DNA from: Parabacteroides sp. FAFU027
GTDB taxonomy: Bacteria > Bacteroidota > Bacteroidia > Bacteroidales > UBA7332
NCBI RefSeq assembly: GCF_022808675.1
Contig: NZ_JAKZKV010000014.1
Coordinates: 43,673 to 107,672, forward strand
Direction of reading: 5' to 3'
Length of the DNA: 64,000 nt
Shown: positions 35,093 to 44,967 of the stretch, one piece after another
Numbering within the stretch: position 1 is the first letter of the stretch
Layout: each line of letters starts with the position of its first letter
Program-made: the position numbers and the translations under genes
The notes under the pieces: model-generated
Told to the model about the DNA's origin: nothing
The model's database searches: none
What the model saw: only the letters and a program-made list of their open reading frames with translations

Positions 35093-35317
35093 TCAGGGAA
35101 CCGGGTCGTAACCGCTTCCTCCCCAGGGGTGGCAACGCAGGATGCGTTTAATCGCTAAGTAAAGCCCTTTAAAGGGGCCGTGTTTTTTCAATGCTTCGAT
35201 AGCGTATTCGGAACAGGTTGGAGTAAACCGGCAACTGGGCGGTTTCAGCGGAGAGATGCAATACCGGTAAAAGTAAACCGGAATCAGCAGTAGCCAGGTT
35301 AAGAGTTTTCGGAGCAT
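35093..35317 (-). CDS. yidD: membrane protein insertion efficiency factor YidD
   Basis: 74 residues. Carries the whole family signature: [30 protein letters not shown], and [14 protein letters not shown] with its conserved Cys residues. An N-terminal amphipathic helix ([12 protein letters not shown]) would sit on the inner membrane. YidD helps YidC insert membrane proteins. Overlaps the end of rnpA by 19 bases. Confidence 0.95.
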   Translation of the reverse strand: MLRKLLTWLLLIPVYFYRYCISPLKPPSCRFTPTCSEYAIEALKKHGPFKGLYLAIKRILRCHPWGGSGYDPVP

Positions 35318-35694
35318 AGCTTTTCGTTGAGTTGAAGCATGATCTCTTCCATTTTCTGATTGAGTGAATCGAAGCTTTTAAACCCTCCGCTCAGATAGAT
35401 AAAAGCAATTGAAATATTACCAACACTTTCCGGAATCTGCAATAGATGCTTATTCAGACGATAAGCCTCCTTGACACGACGTTTGATATAGTTGCGCTTT
35501 ACCGCTCGCTTAAACTTCTTCTTGGAAACGCTGACCATCATAGCCGCCTGAGCCTCCTGTTCCTCTGTTGAGGTGACATAAACCACCCTGATGGGATACA
35601 CGACAAAGGACGTTCCTTTGGTGAAAAGCTTGTCGATAACCAGTTTGCGGGAAATGCGTTCCGCTTTTGAGAGGGTGAAGTCTGATGTGCTCAT
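35299..35694 (-). CDS. rnpA: ribonuclease P protein component
   Basis: 131 residues. Basic protein with the RNR-box equivalent [20 protein letters not shown] and a preceding MVSVSKKKF strand; the N-terminal part ([11 protein letters not shown]) fits the family. It assists the RNase P RNA in 5' maturation of pre-tRNA. rpmH is not next to it, as is common in Bacteroidota. Starts just after the hemD terminator. Confidence 0.95.
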   Translation of the reverse strand: MSTSDFTLSKAERISRKLVIDKLFTKGTSFVVYPIRVVYVTSTEEQEAQAAMMVSVSKKKFKRAVKRNYIKRRVKEAYRLNKHLLQIPESVGNISIAFIYLSGGFKSFDSLNQKMEEIMLQLNEKLCSENS

Positions 35695-35695
35695 A

Positions 35696-35764
35696 TAAAA
35701 AATCCCTGAAAGTCCGTTTTGGCGTTGAAAAACAGGATTGTTTTCACAAACAAACTTTCAGGGA
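35696..35764 (-). terminator. terminator between hemD and rnpA
   Basis: Minus-strand arms TCCCTGAAAGT and ACTTTCAGGGA (11 bp) flank a 40-nt loop and are followed by TTTTTTAT. The long loop is unusual but stem and T-run are clear. Confidence 0.72.
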
Positions 35765-35784
35765 AATATTTGGATTGAAATAAA

Positions 35785-36543
35785 TTATTTCTTGCTCTTT
35801 TTGGTGTATTCTTTCAGGTAAAGCTCTAGAGCCGCCGCCATAGAAGGAGCTTCTGGACGAGGAGCTTCGAAGTCCACACGAAGACCGGCATCTTTTGCCG
35901 CTTTAGTAGTATTTACACCGAAAGTACCGACTTTGATATCTCCCTGTTGGAATTCAGGGAAGTTTTTATGCAATGCAGCAATACCATTCGGGCTGAAGAA
36001 CATCAGCATATCGTAGTCAAATGCTTCATCCGGACCGAAATCGTTACTAACCGTACGGAACATTACCGCTTTGGCGTAAGAGATATTCACTTTATCCAAT
36101 GCCTGAGTCGCCTCATCGATGTGCGTTTCATTTACCGGAACGATGAATTTCTCCTGAGAATGTTTTTGGATAAATGGAAGTAAATCATCCACCTTGCCCG
36201 ACTTACCAAAGAAGATTTTGCGTTTGCGGTAAACAATATATTTCTGAAGGTAAAGAGCAATAGCCTCTGTGGTACAGAAGTATTTGAATGTTTCAGGAAT
36301 AGTAACCCGAAGCTCTTTACACATTTCAAAGAAGTGGTCAATTGCCGTTTTGGCAGTAAAAACTGCGGCAGTATATTCTGGCAACGAAATCTTTTGTTGT
36401 CTGAATTCTTTAGAAGAGATTCCCTCTACCTTAAAAAATTGACGGAACACCAATTCTACCCCGTATTTTTCGGCAATATCGTAATAGGGCGATTTTTCTG
36501 TCGCCGGTTTGGGTTGCGATATAAGTATCTTCTTGATATTCAA
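35785..36543 (-). CDS. hemD: uroporphyrinogen-III synthase
   Basis: 252 residues. Cyclises hydroxymethylbilane to uroporphyrinogen III for haem and corrinoids. This divergent family is recognised by layout: LISQPKPATEKSPYY at the N-terminus (KILIS-xP), a middle FFGKSGKVDDLLPF, and a late DMLMFFSPNGIAALHKNF with TFGVNTTKAAKDAG, typical of the Bacteroidota form. Position next to DUF4271 supports this. A TACCTTTG element inside the end of the DUF4271 gene may be its own promoter. Confidence 0.88.
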   Translation of the reverse strand: MNIKKILISQPKPATEKSPYYDIAEKYGVELVFRQFFKVEGISSKEFRQQKISLPEYTAAVFTAKTAIDHFFEMCKELRVTIPETFKYFCTTEAIALYLQKYIVYRKRKIFFGKSGKVDDLLPFIQKHSQEKFIVPVNETHIDEATQALDKVNISYAKAVMFRTVSNDFGPDEAFDYDMLMFFSPNGIAALHKNFPEFQQGDIKVGTFGVNTTKAAKDAGLRVDFEAPRPEAPSMAAALELYLKEYTKKSKK

Positions 36544-36562
36544 GGCTTAAATTGTTTTGTGG

Positions 36563-37504
36563 TTAATAGATAGTATACACTGCCAGAAGTGCTTGATACA
36601 ACGCAACTAAAGGCAGTATTTCAAGGGCGCAAAGGTACAAAAATATGTAAAATAAACCACCTTTATTCCTGAAAAAAATATTAACCCCTTTCAGGAAAGT
36701 CATAATTCGAACAAATCCCCCGGGAACGACTAACAACGCGATTAATACCACCGGTTTTAACGGATAAAGAACAATAAGTAATGCCATAGGAAACAGCCAG
36801 GTTCCCCAAAGGCTCATTATTGTGAAATACTCCGAAATAAAGACCCGGGAAACGCTTTTTGTGGTAAAAATATTTCCCAGAAAGGTAAATAACAGACTTC
36901 TGAATAGATGATATATCAAGATTACCCCCAAAAACAAACCTAGCCTGGATAGGTAATTAGGGGTAATGTCTTCGCCAAAAACATATTTCCGAATCAGATC
37001 AAATGCAATAAGCCCCTCCAACAGGATTGTCTGGATAAACAGGCAGGTTTTGAATCGAAGCCCGGAAAGAGTCTTTTCCATAAAAAAGTCCGGATTCCCT
37101 TTTTTGCTGAAAAGGCTTTTCAGAATACGGCTGAAATAGTCCGATGGGAGGCTATAAGCACAAGTGGTTAGCAATAGGGAAAAAACAAGAATGGCACTGA
37201 ATCCGGGAGAGGTCGCACTGTTAATCGAACGAAGGTTTCCCGGAAGCCCGAGAGTATGAGATTTCAGATACATCACTGTATCCCCGGGATTCAATACCCG
37301 CTTCTCTTTCAATAGAGAATCCGTGTTGAGTGTAAATCCGGGCAAAGTCACCGTATCCTTCTTAACTACAACGGATTTGACATTAATCGAATAGGGCACA
37401 GAGTCCTGCACCGGCTGAACCACGGCGGTATCCTGCTTGACAGGTTCCGGATGAAGGACAACCAGATTCTGCGGCTGATAATGTTGTTGTTGATTTTGAG
37501 CCAT
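36563..37504 (-). CDS. DUF4271 membrane protein
   Basis: 313 residues. A soluble N-terminal ~110 residues rich in Gln, Pro and Val (QQQHYQPQNLVVLHPEPVK) precedes about six membrane helices (for example FLGVILIYHLFRSLLFTFLG, LFYIFLYLCALEILPLVALY). This is the Bacteroidota-specific DUF4271, regularly next to hemD; function unknown, though a role in tetrapyrrole metabolism or export has been a natural guess from position. Ends 19 bp before hemD. Confidence 0.85.
   Translation of the reverse strand: MAQNQQQHYQPQNLVVLHPEPVKQDTAVVQPVQDSVPYSINVKSVVVKKDTVTLPGFTLNTDSLLKEKRVLNPGDTVMYLKSHTLGLPGNLRSINSATSPGFSAILVFSLLLTTCAYSLPSDYFSRILKSLFSKKGNPDFFMEKTLSGLRFKTCLFIQTILLEGLIAFDLIRKYVFGEDITPNYLSRLGLFLGVILIYHLFRSLLFTFLGNIFTTKSVSRVFISEYFTIMSLWGTWLFPMALLIVLYPLKPVVLIALLVVPGGFVRIMTFLKGVNIFFRNKGGLFYIFLYLCALEILPLVALYQALLAVYTIY
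36630..36637 (-). promoter_or_regulatory. possible internal promoter for hemD
   Basis: TACCTTTG on the minus strand lies within the last codons of the DUF4271 gene, 87 bp upstream of hemD. Confidence 0.35.
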
Positions 37505-37513
37505 ACTTTTCGA

Positions 37514-38098
37514 TTAAAGTGCTGCGATAGATCTAGGATTGTTTATCCACGTCTCGGCAGCTCTGATGGCTTCAACAACCTCTTCGGGAGTATTAACAAT
37601 AGTCCAGATTGACGAATGCTTTTCGTGCATAAAGTTTTCTTCAACCGCACGGTCAAGCATCGCGATCAGGTGATCGTAATAGCCATCTGTATTTAAAATG
37701 ACAATCGGTTTTGAAAAAAGGCCGAGTTGCTTCCAGGTGATGATTTCGAGCAGCTCTTCCAGCGTGCCGCATCCTCCGGGAAGGGCAATGGCCGCATCGA
37801 CATTTTCAACCATCATCTGTTTGCGGATGTGCATGGATTCGACAATGTACAACTCAGTGAGTCCGGTGTGATTCCACCCTTCATCGTACATAAACTGAGG
37901 AATAATTCCCAAAACTTCTCCTCCGTGAGAGAGAACAGCATCCGCCAATTTCCCCATAAGCCCCTGATTACCGGCTCCGTAAACGCATTTCACCTGATGA
38001 CGGGCAAGTTCTTTCCCCAGTCGTTGCGCAGCATCAAAGAATTTCGGATCAACCTTTGAGCTGGAGGCACAATAAACGCAAACGGATTTGAGACTCAT
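37514..38098 (-). CDS. LOG-family nucleotide 5'-monophosphate phosphoribohydrolase (TIGR00730)
   Basis: 194 residues. Rossmann-fold protein with the LOG signature PGGCGTLEE (~residues 107-115) and the upstream GAGNQGLMG loop. Members release adenine or cytokinin bases from nucleoside monophosphates; in bacteria many act as AMP or PpnN-like nucleosidases. Preceded by a perfect TAATTTTG element and placed nine bases before the DUF4271 gene, so it likely leads a LOG-DUF4271-hemD unit. Confidence 0.92.
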   Translation of the reverse strand: MSLKSVCVYCASSSKVDPKFFDAAQRLGKELARHQVKCVYGAGNQGLMGKLADAVLSHGGEVLGIIPQFMYDEGWNHTGLTELYIVESMHIRKQMMVENVDAAIALPGGCGTLEELLEIITWKQLGLFSKPIVILNTDGYYDHLIAMLDRAVEENFMHEKHSSIWTIVNTPEEVVEAIRAAETWINNPRSIAAL

Positions 38099-38117
38099 AA
38101 TTAAATGATTTACGGCG

Positions 38118-38125
38118 CAAAATTA
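38118..38125 (-). promoter_or_regulatory. promoter -7 element of the LOG-DUF4271-hemD unit
   Basis: The minus strand reads TAATTTTG, 20 bp before the LOG gene start and just after the metK terminator. Confidence 0.55.
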
Positions 38126-38145
38126 GTCATTTCTAACGGAAATGA

Positions 38146-38183
38146 AAAATGCCGCTGGTCCGGCTTTCCGGTAGCGGCATTTT
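38146..38183 (-). terminator. metK terminator
   Basis: Stem aaaatgccgct / agcggcatttt (11 bp) with a T-run on the minus strand, 20 bp after the metK stop. Confidence 0.88.
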
Positions 38184-38203
38184 AGGATTTATCTTTTTTA
38201 GAT

Positions 38204-39520
38204 TCAGATTCCGAATGATTTACGGATTTCTTCTACATGATCCAACTTTTCCCAGGTAAACAGTTCTACTTCTTTGATGATTGGTTTATCCAGATATCTT
38301 GAAGTAAACACTTTGGTTACGATTTCAGGAGTACGTCCCATGTGTCCGTAAGCCGCTGTTTCCTGATACATCGGGTTACGCAGTTTAAGGCGTTCCTCGA
38401 TCGCTTTCGGGCGCATGTCGAAGATGTCAGCAACCTTTTGGGCGATTTCAGCATCGGTCATTTTTACTTTTGCAGTTCCATAAGTATCCACAAAAATACT
38501 TACTGGTTTAGCCACACCGATAGCGTAAGAAACCTGCACCAGCATTTCTTCTGCTACACCAGCCGCTACCATGTTTTTAGCAATGTGACGTGATGCATAA
38601 GCAGCCGAACGGTCTACTTTTGAAGGGTCTTTTCCAGAAAATGCACCACCACCGTGAGCGCCTTTACCACCGTAAGTATCCACGATGATTTTGCGGCCTG
38701 TCAATCCGGTATCGCCGTGAGGTCCTCCGATTACGAATTTACCAGTTGGGTTTACGTGAAGGATCAGTTTATCGTCAAACAAAGCCTGAACACGTTCCGG
38801 CAATTGGTCAATTACACGTGGTAACAACAGGTTTTTCACATCTTCTTTAATCATGCCCAACATTTGAGTATCAGCATCAATTTGTGCCTGAACTGATTTA
38901 TCCACCGGAGTGATAAAATCATCGTGTTGAGTAGAGATTACGATAGTGTGGACACGTACAGGCTTGTTGTCCTGTGAATATTCAATAGTCACCTGAGATT
39001 TTGAATCAGGACGCAGGTAGGTCATCACCTCGCCTTCACGACGGATATTTGCAAGCTCCTGAAGCAACAGGTGTGATAGGTCAAGTGACAATGGCATGTA
39101 GTTGTCCGTCTCGGTACTTGCGTAACCGAACATCATTCCTTGGTCACCGGCACCCTGGTTCATCGGATCTTCTCGTTCTACACCACGATTGATATCTTGT
39201 GATTGCTCGTGAATAGCCGAGAATACACCACATGAGTCTCCATCGAATTTGTAATCGCTTTTGGTATAACCGATACGGTTGATCACGTTACGTGCCACTT
39301 CGGGAAGATCGATATAAGCTTGAGATTTAACTTCACCGGCAAGGATTACTTGCCCTGTTGTCACAAGGGTTTCGCAAGCTACTTTAGATGTAGCATCCTG
39401 AGCCAGAAACTCGTCAAGAATAGCGTCTGAAATTTGGTCGGCTACTTTATCAGGATGTCCTTCAGAAACCGACTCGGAAGTAAATAGATAATTCATCTTC
39501 TTTTGAAATTGATTTTCCAT
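38204..39520 (-). CDS. metK: S-adenosylmethionine synthetase
   Basis: 438 residues from the first ATG; an inner ATG at 39496 ([17 protein letters not shown]) matches the usual family start and may be the true one. Motifs: [15 protein letters not shown] (ATP/methionine site), [12 protein letters not shown], and the P-loop-like [21 protein letters not shown] split by the catalytic Lys. It makes SAM from ATP and methionine. No SAM riboswitch was recognised upstream; two TAnnTTTG elements lie in the 192-bp gap. Confidence 0.96.
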   Translation of the reverse strand: MENQFQKKMNYLFTSESVSEGHPDKVADQISDAILDEFLAQDATSKVACETLVTTGQVILAGEVKSQAYIDLPEVARNVINRIGYTKSDYKFDGDSCGVFSAIHEQSQDINRGVEREDPMNQGAGDQGMMFGYASTETDNYMPLSLDLSHLLLQELANIRREGEVMTYLRPDSKSQVTIEYSQDNKPVRVHTIVISTQHDDFITPVDKSVQAQIDADTQMLGMIKEDVKNLLLPRVIDQLPERVQALFDDKLILHVNPTGKFVIGGPHGDTGLTGRKIIVDTYGGKGAHGGGAFSGKDPSKVDRSAAYASRHIAKNMVAAGVAEEMLVQVSYAIGVAKPVSIFVDTYGTAKVKMTDAEIAQKVADIFDMRPKAIEERLKLRNPMYQETAAYGHMGRTPEIVTKVFTSRYLDKPIIKEVELFTWEKLDHVEEIRKSFGI

Positions 39521-39623
39521 TAAACAAAGTTTGGTCGGAGAAGATGAAAGCGGATAGTATTTTTACGAAGAAAAAGCGCGAAGTACCGCGATTTTAGCAT
39601 TTTTTCAAGTGGTTGCAAGCAGC

Positions 39624-39661
39624 CAAATTTATCCACCTTTCAATTCTCGGCTGCAAAGATA
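39624..39661 (-). promoter_or_regulatory. two candidate metK promoter elements
   Basis: The minus strand has TATCTTTG (39661-39654) and TAAATTTG (39631-39624), both perfect TAnnTTTG matches, 134 and 104 bp upstream of the longer metK start. Confidence 0.5.
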
Positions 39662-39685
39662 GATATTTTCCTGAAGAAAAAGCAG

Positions 39686-39710
39686 CGCTTCTTGTTTTTC
39701 AACAGAAGCG
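39686..39710 (-). terminator. folK terminator
   Basis: The minus strand reads CGCTTCT, loop, AGAAGCG, then CTGCTTTTTC, a few bases beyond the folK stop. Confidence 0.62.
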
Positions 39711-39712
39711 AC

Positions 39713-40186
39713 TTATTTTGAAGAGTTTTTTAACTCAGAGAGCATTTGCTCAGTTGTCTTCTGAAAGATCGGGTGTAAAAAAAGAGGTGCGATTTCATTA
39801 AGTGGAGCCAGCACGAATTCACGCAAATGGAGCAGTGGGTGTGGAATGATCAGCCGGGGAGTTTCGACAATTAGCTGGTCATAATATAAAATATCAATAT
39901 CAATCATCCGGTCGGAATAACTTCCGTTTGATTTCTTAGTCCGGCCCAGTTCGATTTCGATAAATTGGGTTTCCTGAAGCAAAGATTCTGGTGAGAGTTT
40001 AGTTTCACAAGCTAAAACTAGATTGAGAAAGTCATTCTCACTCTCAAATCCCCAAGGGGCCGTTTGGTAAAAAGCGGATACGGAAGATAAACTTCCGATC
40101 CGCTTTTCTATCATTGCAACAGCTTCGTTGAGGTTTGCTTCCCGATTGCCAAGATTAGTTCCTAAACTTAAATATACAGAAGCCAC
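39713..40186 (-). CDS. folK: 6-hydroxymethyl-7,8-dihydropterin pyrophosphokinase
   Basis: 157 residues. It transfers pyrophosphate from ATP to hydroxymethyldihydropterin in folate synthesis. Motifs: YLSLGTNLGNREANL at the start, the substrate loop FYQTAPWGFESENDFLN, the metal-binding DRMIDIDILYYD and IPHPLLHLREFVLAPLNEI. Ends the uppP-truB-queA-folK run (14 bp after queA). Confidence 0.95.
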   Translation of the reverse strand: MASVYLSLGTNLGNREANLNEAVAMIEKRIGSLSSVSAFYQTAPWGFESENDFLNLVLACETKLSPESLLQETQFIEIELGRTKKSNGSYSDRMIDIDILYYDQLIVETPRLIIPHPLLHLREFVLAPLNEIAPLFLHPIFQKTTEQMLSELKNSSK

Positions 40187-40200
40187 TTTTATTCTTAAAA

Positions 40201-41250
40201 TCAGATAATCAGCATTGCATCACCGTAAGCGCCGAAACGATACTGCTCTTTCACGGCAATCTCATACGCATCCATAATCAGGTCATGTCCACCAAATGCA
40301 CAAGTCATCATCAACAGGGTTGACAAAGGCATATGGAAATTGGTTACCATAGAGGTTGCCACGGTAAATTCATATGGAGGGAAAATAAACTTGTTAGTCC
40401 ATCCGTCGTAAGGTTTCAGGTGACCATCGGTGCTTACTGCCGTTTCGATAGCACGCATCACAGAAGTACCCACAGCACAAACTTTACGCTGCTCGTCTTT
40501 TGCCTTGTTTACGATACGCACCAATTCTTCATTGACCAGCATTTGCTCTGAATCCATTTTATGTTTGGTCAAATCTTCCACATCAATATCACGGAAGTTT
40601 CCCAAACCAGAGTGCACAGTAGCAAACGCAATGTCGATTCCTTTAATTTCCATGCGTTTCAGCAATTCACGGCTGAAGTGAAGTCCTGCAGCCGGAGCAA
40701 CTACTGCCCCTTCGTGTTTTGCAAAAATAGTCTGGTAGCGCATTGGGTCATCTTTCTGCACTTCGCGGTCGATATATTTAGGAAGTGGAGTTTCCCCCAA
40801 ATCATAAAGCGCTTTTTTGAATTCATCGTGCGGACCATCGTATAAGAAACGAAGCGTTCTACCACGAGAAGTTGTATTATCAATAACTTCAGCCACCATT
40901 GAGTCATCTTCGCCAAAGTAAAGTTTGTTTCCAATACGGATTTTACGGGCCGGATCAACCAATACATCCCATAAACGCAGTTCCGAATTTAATTCACGAA
41001 GCAGAAACACCTCGATTTTAGCCCCTGTTTTTTCCTTGTTTCCATACAAACGGGCAGGAAAAACCATGGTGTTATTGAAAATAAAAACATCCTTGTCATC
41101 GAAATGATCCAAAATACTTTTGAATGTTTCGTGCTCGATTTTACCGGTTTGACGGTCAATGATCATCAGACGTGACTCATCACGGTTCTTGGCCGGAGTC
41201 ACAGCGATTAGCTCATCAGGAAGTTTGAATTTAAATTGTGATAACTTCAT
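40201..41250 (-). CDS. queA: S-adenosylmethionine:tRNA ribosyltransferase-isomerase
   Basis: 349 residues, usual length. It adds the epoxycyclopentane moiety from SAM to 7-aminomethyl-7-deazaguanine in tRNA (queuosine pathway). Typical segments: [58 protein letters not shown], and [14 protein letters not shown]. Overlaps the stop of truB by four bases. Confidence 0.96.
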   Translation of the reverse strand: MKLSQFKFKLPDELIAVTPAKNRDESRLMIIDRQTGKIEHETFKSILDHFDDKDVFIFNNTMVFPARLYGNKEKTGAKIEVFLLRELNSELRLWDVLVDPARKIRIGNKLYFGEDDSMVAEVIDNTTSRGRTLRFLYDGPHDEFKKALYDLGETPLPKYIDREVQKDDPMRYQTIFAKHEGAVVAPAAGLHFSRELLKRMEIKGIDIAFATVHSGLGNFRDIDVEDLTKHKMDSEQMLVNEELVRIVNKAKDEQRKVCAVGTSVMRAIETAVSTDGHLKPYDGWTNKFIFPPYEFTVATSMVTNFHMPLSTLLMMTCAFGGHDLIMDAYEIAVKEQYRFGAYGDAMLII

Positions 41251-41975
41251 AGTTGTATCTCACTTAGTTGTTTATTATCCTTTTCTCTATTTTCTTCAGC
41301 CGGAAGTATCTGATCAATCTGATCCACTTCCAGGCATTTATCCAAAGTTATCTCGCCTATACGGGTACGTTGCAGGGAGATCAGGTGCGCTCCGCTGTTC
41401 AGCGCAAGACCGATATCGCGGGCCAGCGCACGAATGTAAGTCCCTTTGCTGCAAACTACCCTGATTTTGATGTTGGGTAAAGCGTAATTCAAAAGCTCAA
41501 TCTCATCAATCACAAGCACTTTGGCCTTTAACTCAATCTCTTCACCTTTACGGGCATATTCATAAGCGCGAACTCCATCAATTTTATTAGCAGAATAAGC
41601 AGGAGGCACCTGTTCTATTCTTCCGATAAAACCTTTGAGAGCTTCTTCAACTGCTTCCTTGGAAATGTGCTCAAACGGGAAGCGGGCATCAACCTCTGTT
41701 TCAAGGTCAAATGAGGGAGTTGTAGCACCGAGTTCCAGTCCGGCAATGTATTCTTTGGTTTGATACTGAAAACTCTCGATCAGTTTTGTCGCTTTTCCTG
41801 TGCAGATAATCATCACTCCGGTTGCCAATGGATCGAGGGTGCCGGCATGACCGACTTTGAGTTTCTTAACGTGTAATGCTCTGCAAATCCTGGAACGAAT
41901 CCGCTTTACCAAATCAAACGAAGTCCATTCCAACGGTTTATTGAAATAAATTACTTCTCCTTTCTGAAAATCCAT
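41247..41975 (-). CDS. truB: tRNA pseudouridine-55 synthase
   Basis: 242 residues, standard length. The catalytic Asp lies in [14 protein letters not shown] (~residue 47). Other family marks: [17 protein letters not shown] [16 protein letters not shown] at the start, [21 protein letters not shown] and [15 protein letters not shown]. It makes the universal psi55 in the T-loop of tRNAs. In the uppP-truB-queA-folK cluster, nine bases after uppP. Confidence 0.96.
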   Translation of the reverse strand: MDFQKGEVIYFNKPLEWTSFDLVKRIRSRICRALHVKKLKVGHAGTLDPLATGVMIICTGKATKLIESFQYQTKEYIAGLELGATTPSFDLETEVDARFPFEHISKEAVEEALKGFIGRIEQVPPAYSANKIDGVRAYEYARKGEEIELKAKVLVIDEIELLNYALPNIKIRVVCSKGTYIRALARDIGLALNSGAHLISLQRTRIGEITLDKCLEVDQIDQILPAEENREKDNKQLSEIQL

Positions 41976-41984
41976 TCTATTTAT

Positions 41985-42779
41985 CTATATACTTAATTCA
42001 TGACCGAGCATCAGCAAGATAAGAATGCTTGCCCCCACCACAATGCGGTAGTATCCAAATGCTTTGAAACCGTATTTTGAAACAAATTCTATAAAGAATT
42101 TAATCGCCAACACGGCTATAATGAATGCGACAACATTACCTACAAGAAGAACATCCCAGTGCATTTTTAGATTTGCAAACTCTTTAGGGTCTTTAACCAG
42201 CTTTAATAACTTGTATGCCGAAGCAGCAAACATGGTTGGTACGGCGAGAAAGAATGAAAACTCAGCGGCATTCTTACGATCCAGTTTCTGTGACATACCG
42301 CCAACTATAGTTGCCATAGAACGGGAAACACCGGGTATCATGGCTATACATTGAAAAAATCCGATAACAACTGCTTTCTTAGGAGTAATTTCCTGGTCTT
42401 TAGCCGGCTTGTTAAGCCATTTATCGACAAATAACATCAGGATACCACCTAATATGAGCATTATCGCCACGACCTCTACGCTTTCCAGTAATTCATCAAT
42501 CTTCTTGCTGAATAAGAATCCAATAACCGCCGCCGGAATAAATGCAATCAAAAGCGTTTTGTAAAACTCCAGGCTTTGCAGGAAACGTTTCCAGTATAGA
42601 ACGATCACTGAAAGTATTGCCCCAAACTGAATGATAACGGTAAACGCTTTGATAAACTCTGAACTGGGAACATTCAGGATCTTCTGGGCAATAATCATGT
42701 GACCGGTAGATGAAACCGGTAGGTACTCGGTCAGACCTTCGACAATCGCAATAATGATCGTCTGTAAAATACTGATCAT
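41985..42779 (-). CDS. uppP: undecaprenyl-diphosphate phosphatase
   Basis: 264 residues, BacA-type integral membrane enzyme. Both conserved active-site regions are visible: [16 protein letters not shown] (~15-30) and [14 protein letters not shown] (~150-165). It recycles the lipid carrier for peptidoglycan and surface polysaccharides; overproduction confers bacitracin resistance in other species. Its start overlaps the DUF3098 stop by one base. Confidence 0.96.
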   Translation of the reverse strand: MISILQTIIIAIVEGLTEYLPVSSTGHMIIAQKILNVPSSEFIKAFTVIIQFGAILSVIVLYWKRFLQSLEFYKTLLIAFIPAAVIGFLFSKKIDELLESVEVVAIMLILGGILMLFVDKWLNKPAKDQEITPKKAVVIGFFQCIAMIPGVSRSMATIVGGMSQKLDRKNAAEFSFFLAVPTMFAASAYKLLKLVKDPKEFANLKMHWDVLLVGNVVAFIIAVLAIKFFIEFVSKYGFKAFGYYRIVVGASILILLMLGHELSI

Positions 42780-43009
42780 TATTCCTTATCTTTCGCTTTA
42801 TATAAAATACCAACAATTACCAACAAAAAGCCGATAAAGCAGATTCCGGGAGCAATAACGATTCTTGTTTTGCTGAAAATATCCGGATTGAAGGTTGATT
42901 CTGTTGAACCACTTCCACCCATAAGGAAAAATCCGAGGATAATCAGAGCTATAGAAACCCCGATTAGAATGAAGTTTGTTTTACCGAATGCGAAATTTTT
43001 ATTTTCCAT
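42779..43009 (-). CDS. DUF3098 small membrane protein
   Basis: 76 residues from the ATG at 43009; a TTG at 43033 is a poorer start. Two membrane helices ([20 protein letters not shown] and [20 protein letters not shown]) with a short Ser/Gly-rich loop and [10 protein letters not shown] between. Bacteroidota-specific DUF3098, nearly always between ftsX and uppP; function unknown, presumably linked to cell division or wall synthesis by position. Confidence 0.88.
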   Translation of the reverse strand: MENKNFAFGKTNFILIGVSIALIILGFFLMGGSGSTESTFNPDIFSKTRIVIAPGICFIGFLLVIVGILYKAKDKE

Positions 43010-43048
43010 ATCTTTTCTAATTATAAATGTCAATGTATGCCTGATTTA

Positions 43049-43927
43049 TCAGATAGCGTAGAGGTTTTCTGATTTCATTCTGAGATAACGGTTCACTGAG
43101 AAAAATGCACAAATAACAGAGAGTAGCAAGCCTAAAACCAATACCGCACCAAATGAAATCAGCAGAGAATCAGCACTCACCAAGGTGCTTAGTCCTTCTA
43201 TCTCATTTGACATGTAATAGAGCAAACCGCTTAACATGCCAATCGCCAACACCGAAGCCAATAGACCGTTAAGCATATTACTTAAGATAAATGGTTTACG
43301 AATAAAACCATGAGTGGCTCCTACCAGTTTCATTGTATTCAGCAAGAATCGCTTTGAGTAAATGGTCAAGCGAATCGTATTATTGAGTAACGCAATTGAA
43401 ATCAGCATCAATACTGCCGCAACAGATAGAAGAACCAATCCGATACGCTTCATATTATCATTAACCATTTGAACCAAATCCTTCCTGTAAATAATATCAT
43501 GAACATAGGGTTGATTGCGAAGCACTTTTTCAATGCGCGCAATGCTGTCGTTATTGGCATATTCTGATTTGAGCTTGATCTCGACAGAAGCCATCAATGG
43601 TACTGAGCCCAGAAAATCCTGAGGATTCTCGCCCAATTCTTCAGTAAGCTCTTTCAATGCTTTTTCTTTAGAGTAAAGCTCGCTTGATCTGACGTAAGGC
43701 GCTGTATCAAAACGCTTTTGAATACGGGTAAGTTCATTGTCAGTAATGTTATCTTTTATAATAACAGAAAAACCGATATTTTCCTTTACATAACTGGAAA
43801 GCTCTTTGGTAATCAAAGACATAATCACCAAAATCCCCAACAAAAACAACACCAGAGAACTACTGATAATCGCCGTAATCCGTGCTCCGTAAAAGGATGA
43901 TGTGGTTAAATATTTCTTTTTCGCCAT
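43049..43927 (-). CDS. ftsX: cell division protein FtsX
   Basis: 292 residues from the ATG at 43927 (MAKKKYLTTSSFYG); a longer frame would run back into the methyltransferase gene. One N-terminal membrane helix, an extracytoplasmic domain (~60-160) with FxExxxxxxP-like SEYANNDSIARI, then three C-terminal helices. FtsEX controls peptidoglycan hydrolases at the septum, acting in many bacteria through EnvC-like coiled-coil proteins, and such a gene lies at 27993. ftsE is not in the window. Confidence 0.93.
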   Translation of the reverse strand: MAKKKYLTTSSFYGARITAIISSSLVLFLLGILVIMSLITKELSSYVKENIGFSVIIKDNITDNELTRIQKRFDTAPYVRSSELYSKEKALKELTEELGENPQDFLGSVPLMASVEIKLKSEYANNDSIARIEKVLRNQPYVHDIIYRKDLVQMVNDNMKRIGLVLLSVAAVLMLISIALLNNTIRLTIYSKRFLLNTMKLVGATHGFIRKPFILSNMLNGLLASVLAIGMLSGLLYYMSNEIEGLSTLVSADSLLISFGAVLVLGLLLSVICAFFSVNRYLRMKSENLYAI

Positions 43928-43931
43928 ACGA

Positions 43932-44825
43932 CTATTTTTTGAGAATGTAAATAAGGGAACTATTGAGCGAAACATCTTTCATTGATGCAAAAAGCCCTTT
44001 AATACCAACCCACAACCCACTAACAAAAGCAAGCTTGTTCTTTTTGTACTTTTCACTAATCATCGAAATGTAAAAGCCGTCGAGAGGCATACCTTTTTTG
44101 TCTAGCAAAGTCAGGCCATTATTTTGGGCAAAAGTAAAAAGGGTACGGGGCGTAAAGTGCCATAAATGTCGGGGAACGTCATAAGCGGCCCAATATTCCT
44201 TATAGTGCAATGCATCATAGGACCCCGAGTTAGGAAGAGCCAGGATTAACCGACCATTCGGTTTAAGTATCCGTTTAAACTCTCCGATGATTCCCTGCAG
44301 GTCTTCGATATGCTCCAGCACGTGCCAAAGCGTAATAATGTCACAACTTTCTGATTGAACCGATTGTAACGCAGATGGGGCAAGAATTTCAAGTCCGAAC
44401 TCTTTTTGGGCAAAAGCTCTGGCAGACGGACTCTTTTCAATACCCGTGATTTCCCATCCTTTACTTTTGATAGCATTCAGGAAGAAACCGGTACCAGTCC
44501 CGTAATCAAGAATCTTTCCGGGTTTTACTTCCGATATTGACTCAATCATTTTGCATTTACGGTTAAGCATAAAGCTCCGTGCATAATGATAGAGGAAATT
44601 CACAATCCCTTTTTTGGTATTGGTATGGGAAATATAATCCGGTGTTTCGTAATAGCTGCCGATAAAGGCCTCAGAAGGAAAGTCCTGGGTGAAAACAAAT
44701 CCACATTTAGAGCATTTCTGAAGTTTAAAAACTTCTTGTGTCGCGTAATGGTCTGTACAGGTAAGAAAATCAGAAAAAGAGGAGTTATCACAAATGGGAC
44801 AAGACTTAACGCTACTAATATTCAT
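43932..44825 (-). CDS. class I SAM-dependent methyltransferase with N-terminal zinc ribbon
   Basis: 297 residues. The N-terminus has two Cys pairs (CPICDNSSF and CSKCGFVF) forming a zinc ribbon-like unit. The Rossmann methyltransferase core shows LDYGTGTGFFLNAIKSKGWE (motif I), the DIITLWHVLEHIEDL acidic region and LKPNGRLILALPNSGS. This layout is common in Bacteroidota beside ftsX; many relatives act on sugars or surface lipids, but the substrate here is unknown. Four bases separate it from ftsX. Confidence 0.9.
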   Translation of the reverse strand: MNISSVKSCPICDNSSFSDFLTCTDHYATQEVFKLQKCSKCGFVFTQDFPSEAFIGSYYETPDYISHTNTKKGIVNFLYHYARSFMLNRKCKMIESISEVKPGKILDYGTGTGFFLNAIKSKGWEITGIEKSPSARAFAQKEFGLEILAPSALQSVQSESCDIITLWHVLEHIEDLQGIIGEFKRILKPNGRLILALPNSGSYDALHYKEYWAAYDVPRHLWHFTPRTLFTFAQNNGLTLLDKKGMPLDGFYISMISEKYKKNKLAFVSGLWVGIKGLFASMKDVSLNSSLIYILKK

Positions 44826-44917
44826 ACCTTATTGACAATTAAACATGGAATACCCAAATTGGCTGCAAAAAAACGAATTATTCAGCAGAAAAACAGCCGA
44901 AAGACAATATTTAACAA

Positions 44918-44948
44918 AAAAGAGGATGCCAAATGGACATCCTCTTTT
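44918..44948 (-). terminator. rpoC terminator
   Basis: Stem aaaagaggatg / catcctctttt, 9-nt loop, T-run on the minus strand, just after the rpoC stop. Confidence 0.88.
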
Positions 44949-44967
44949 AAGATATGATTTTGAATAA

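Noticed and set aside
39521..39712. SAM riboswitch upstream of metK
   Set aside because: No recognisable SAM-box core or long leader structure; only promoter elements and the folK terminator are visible.
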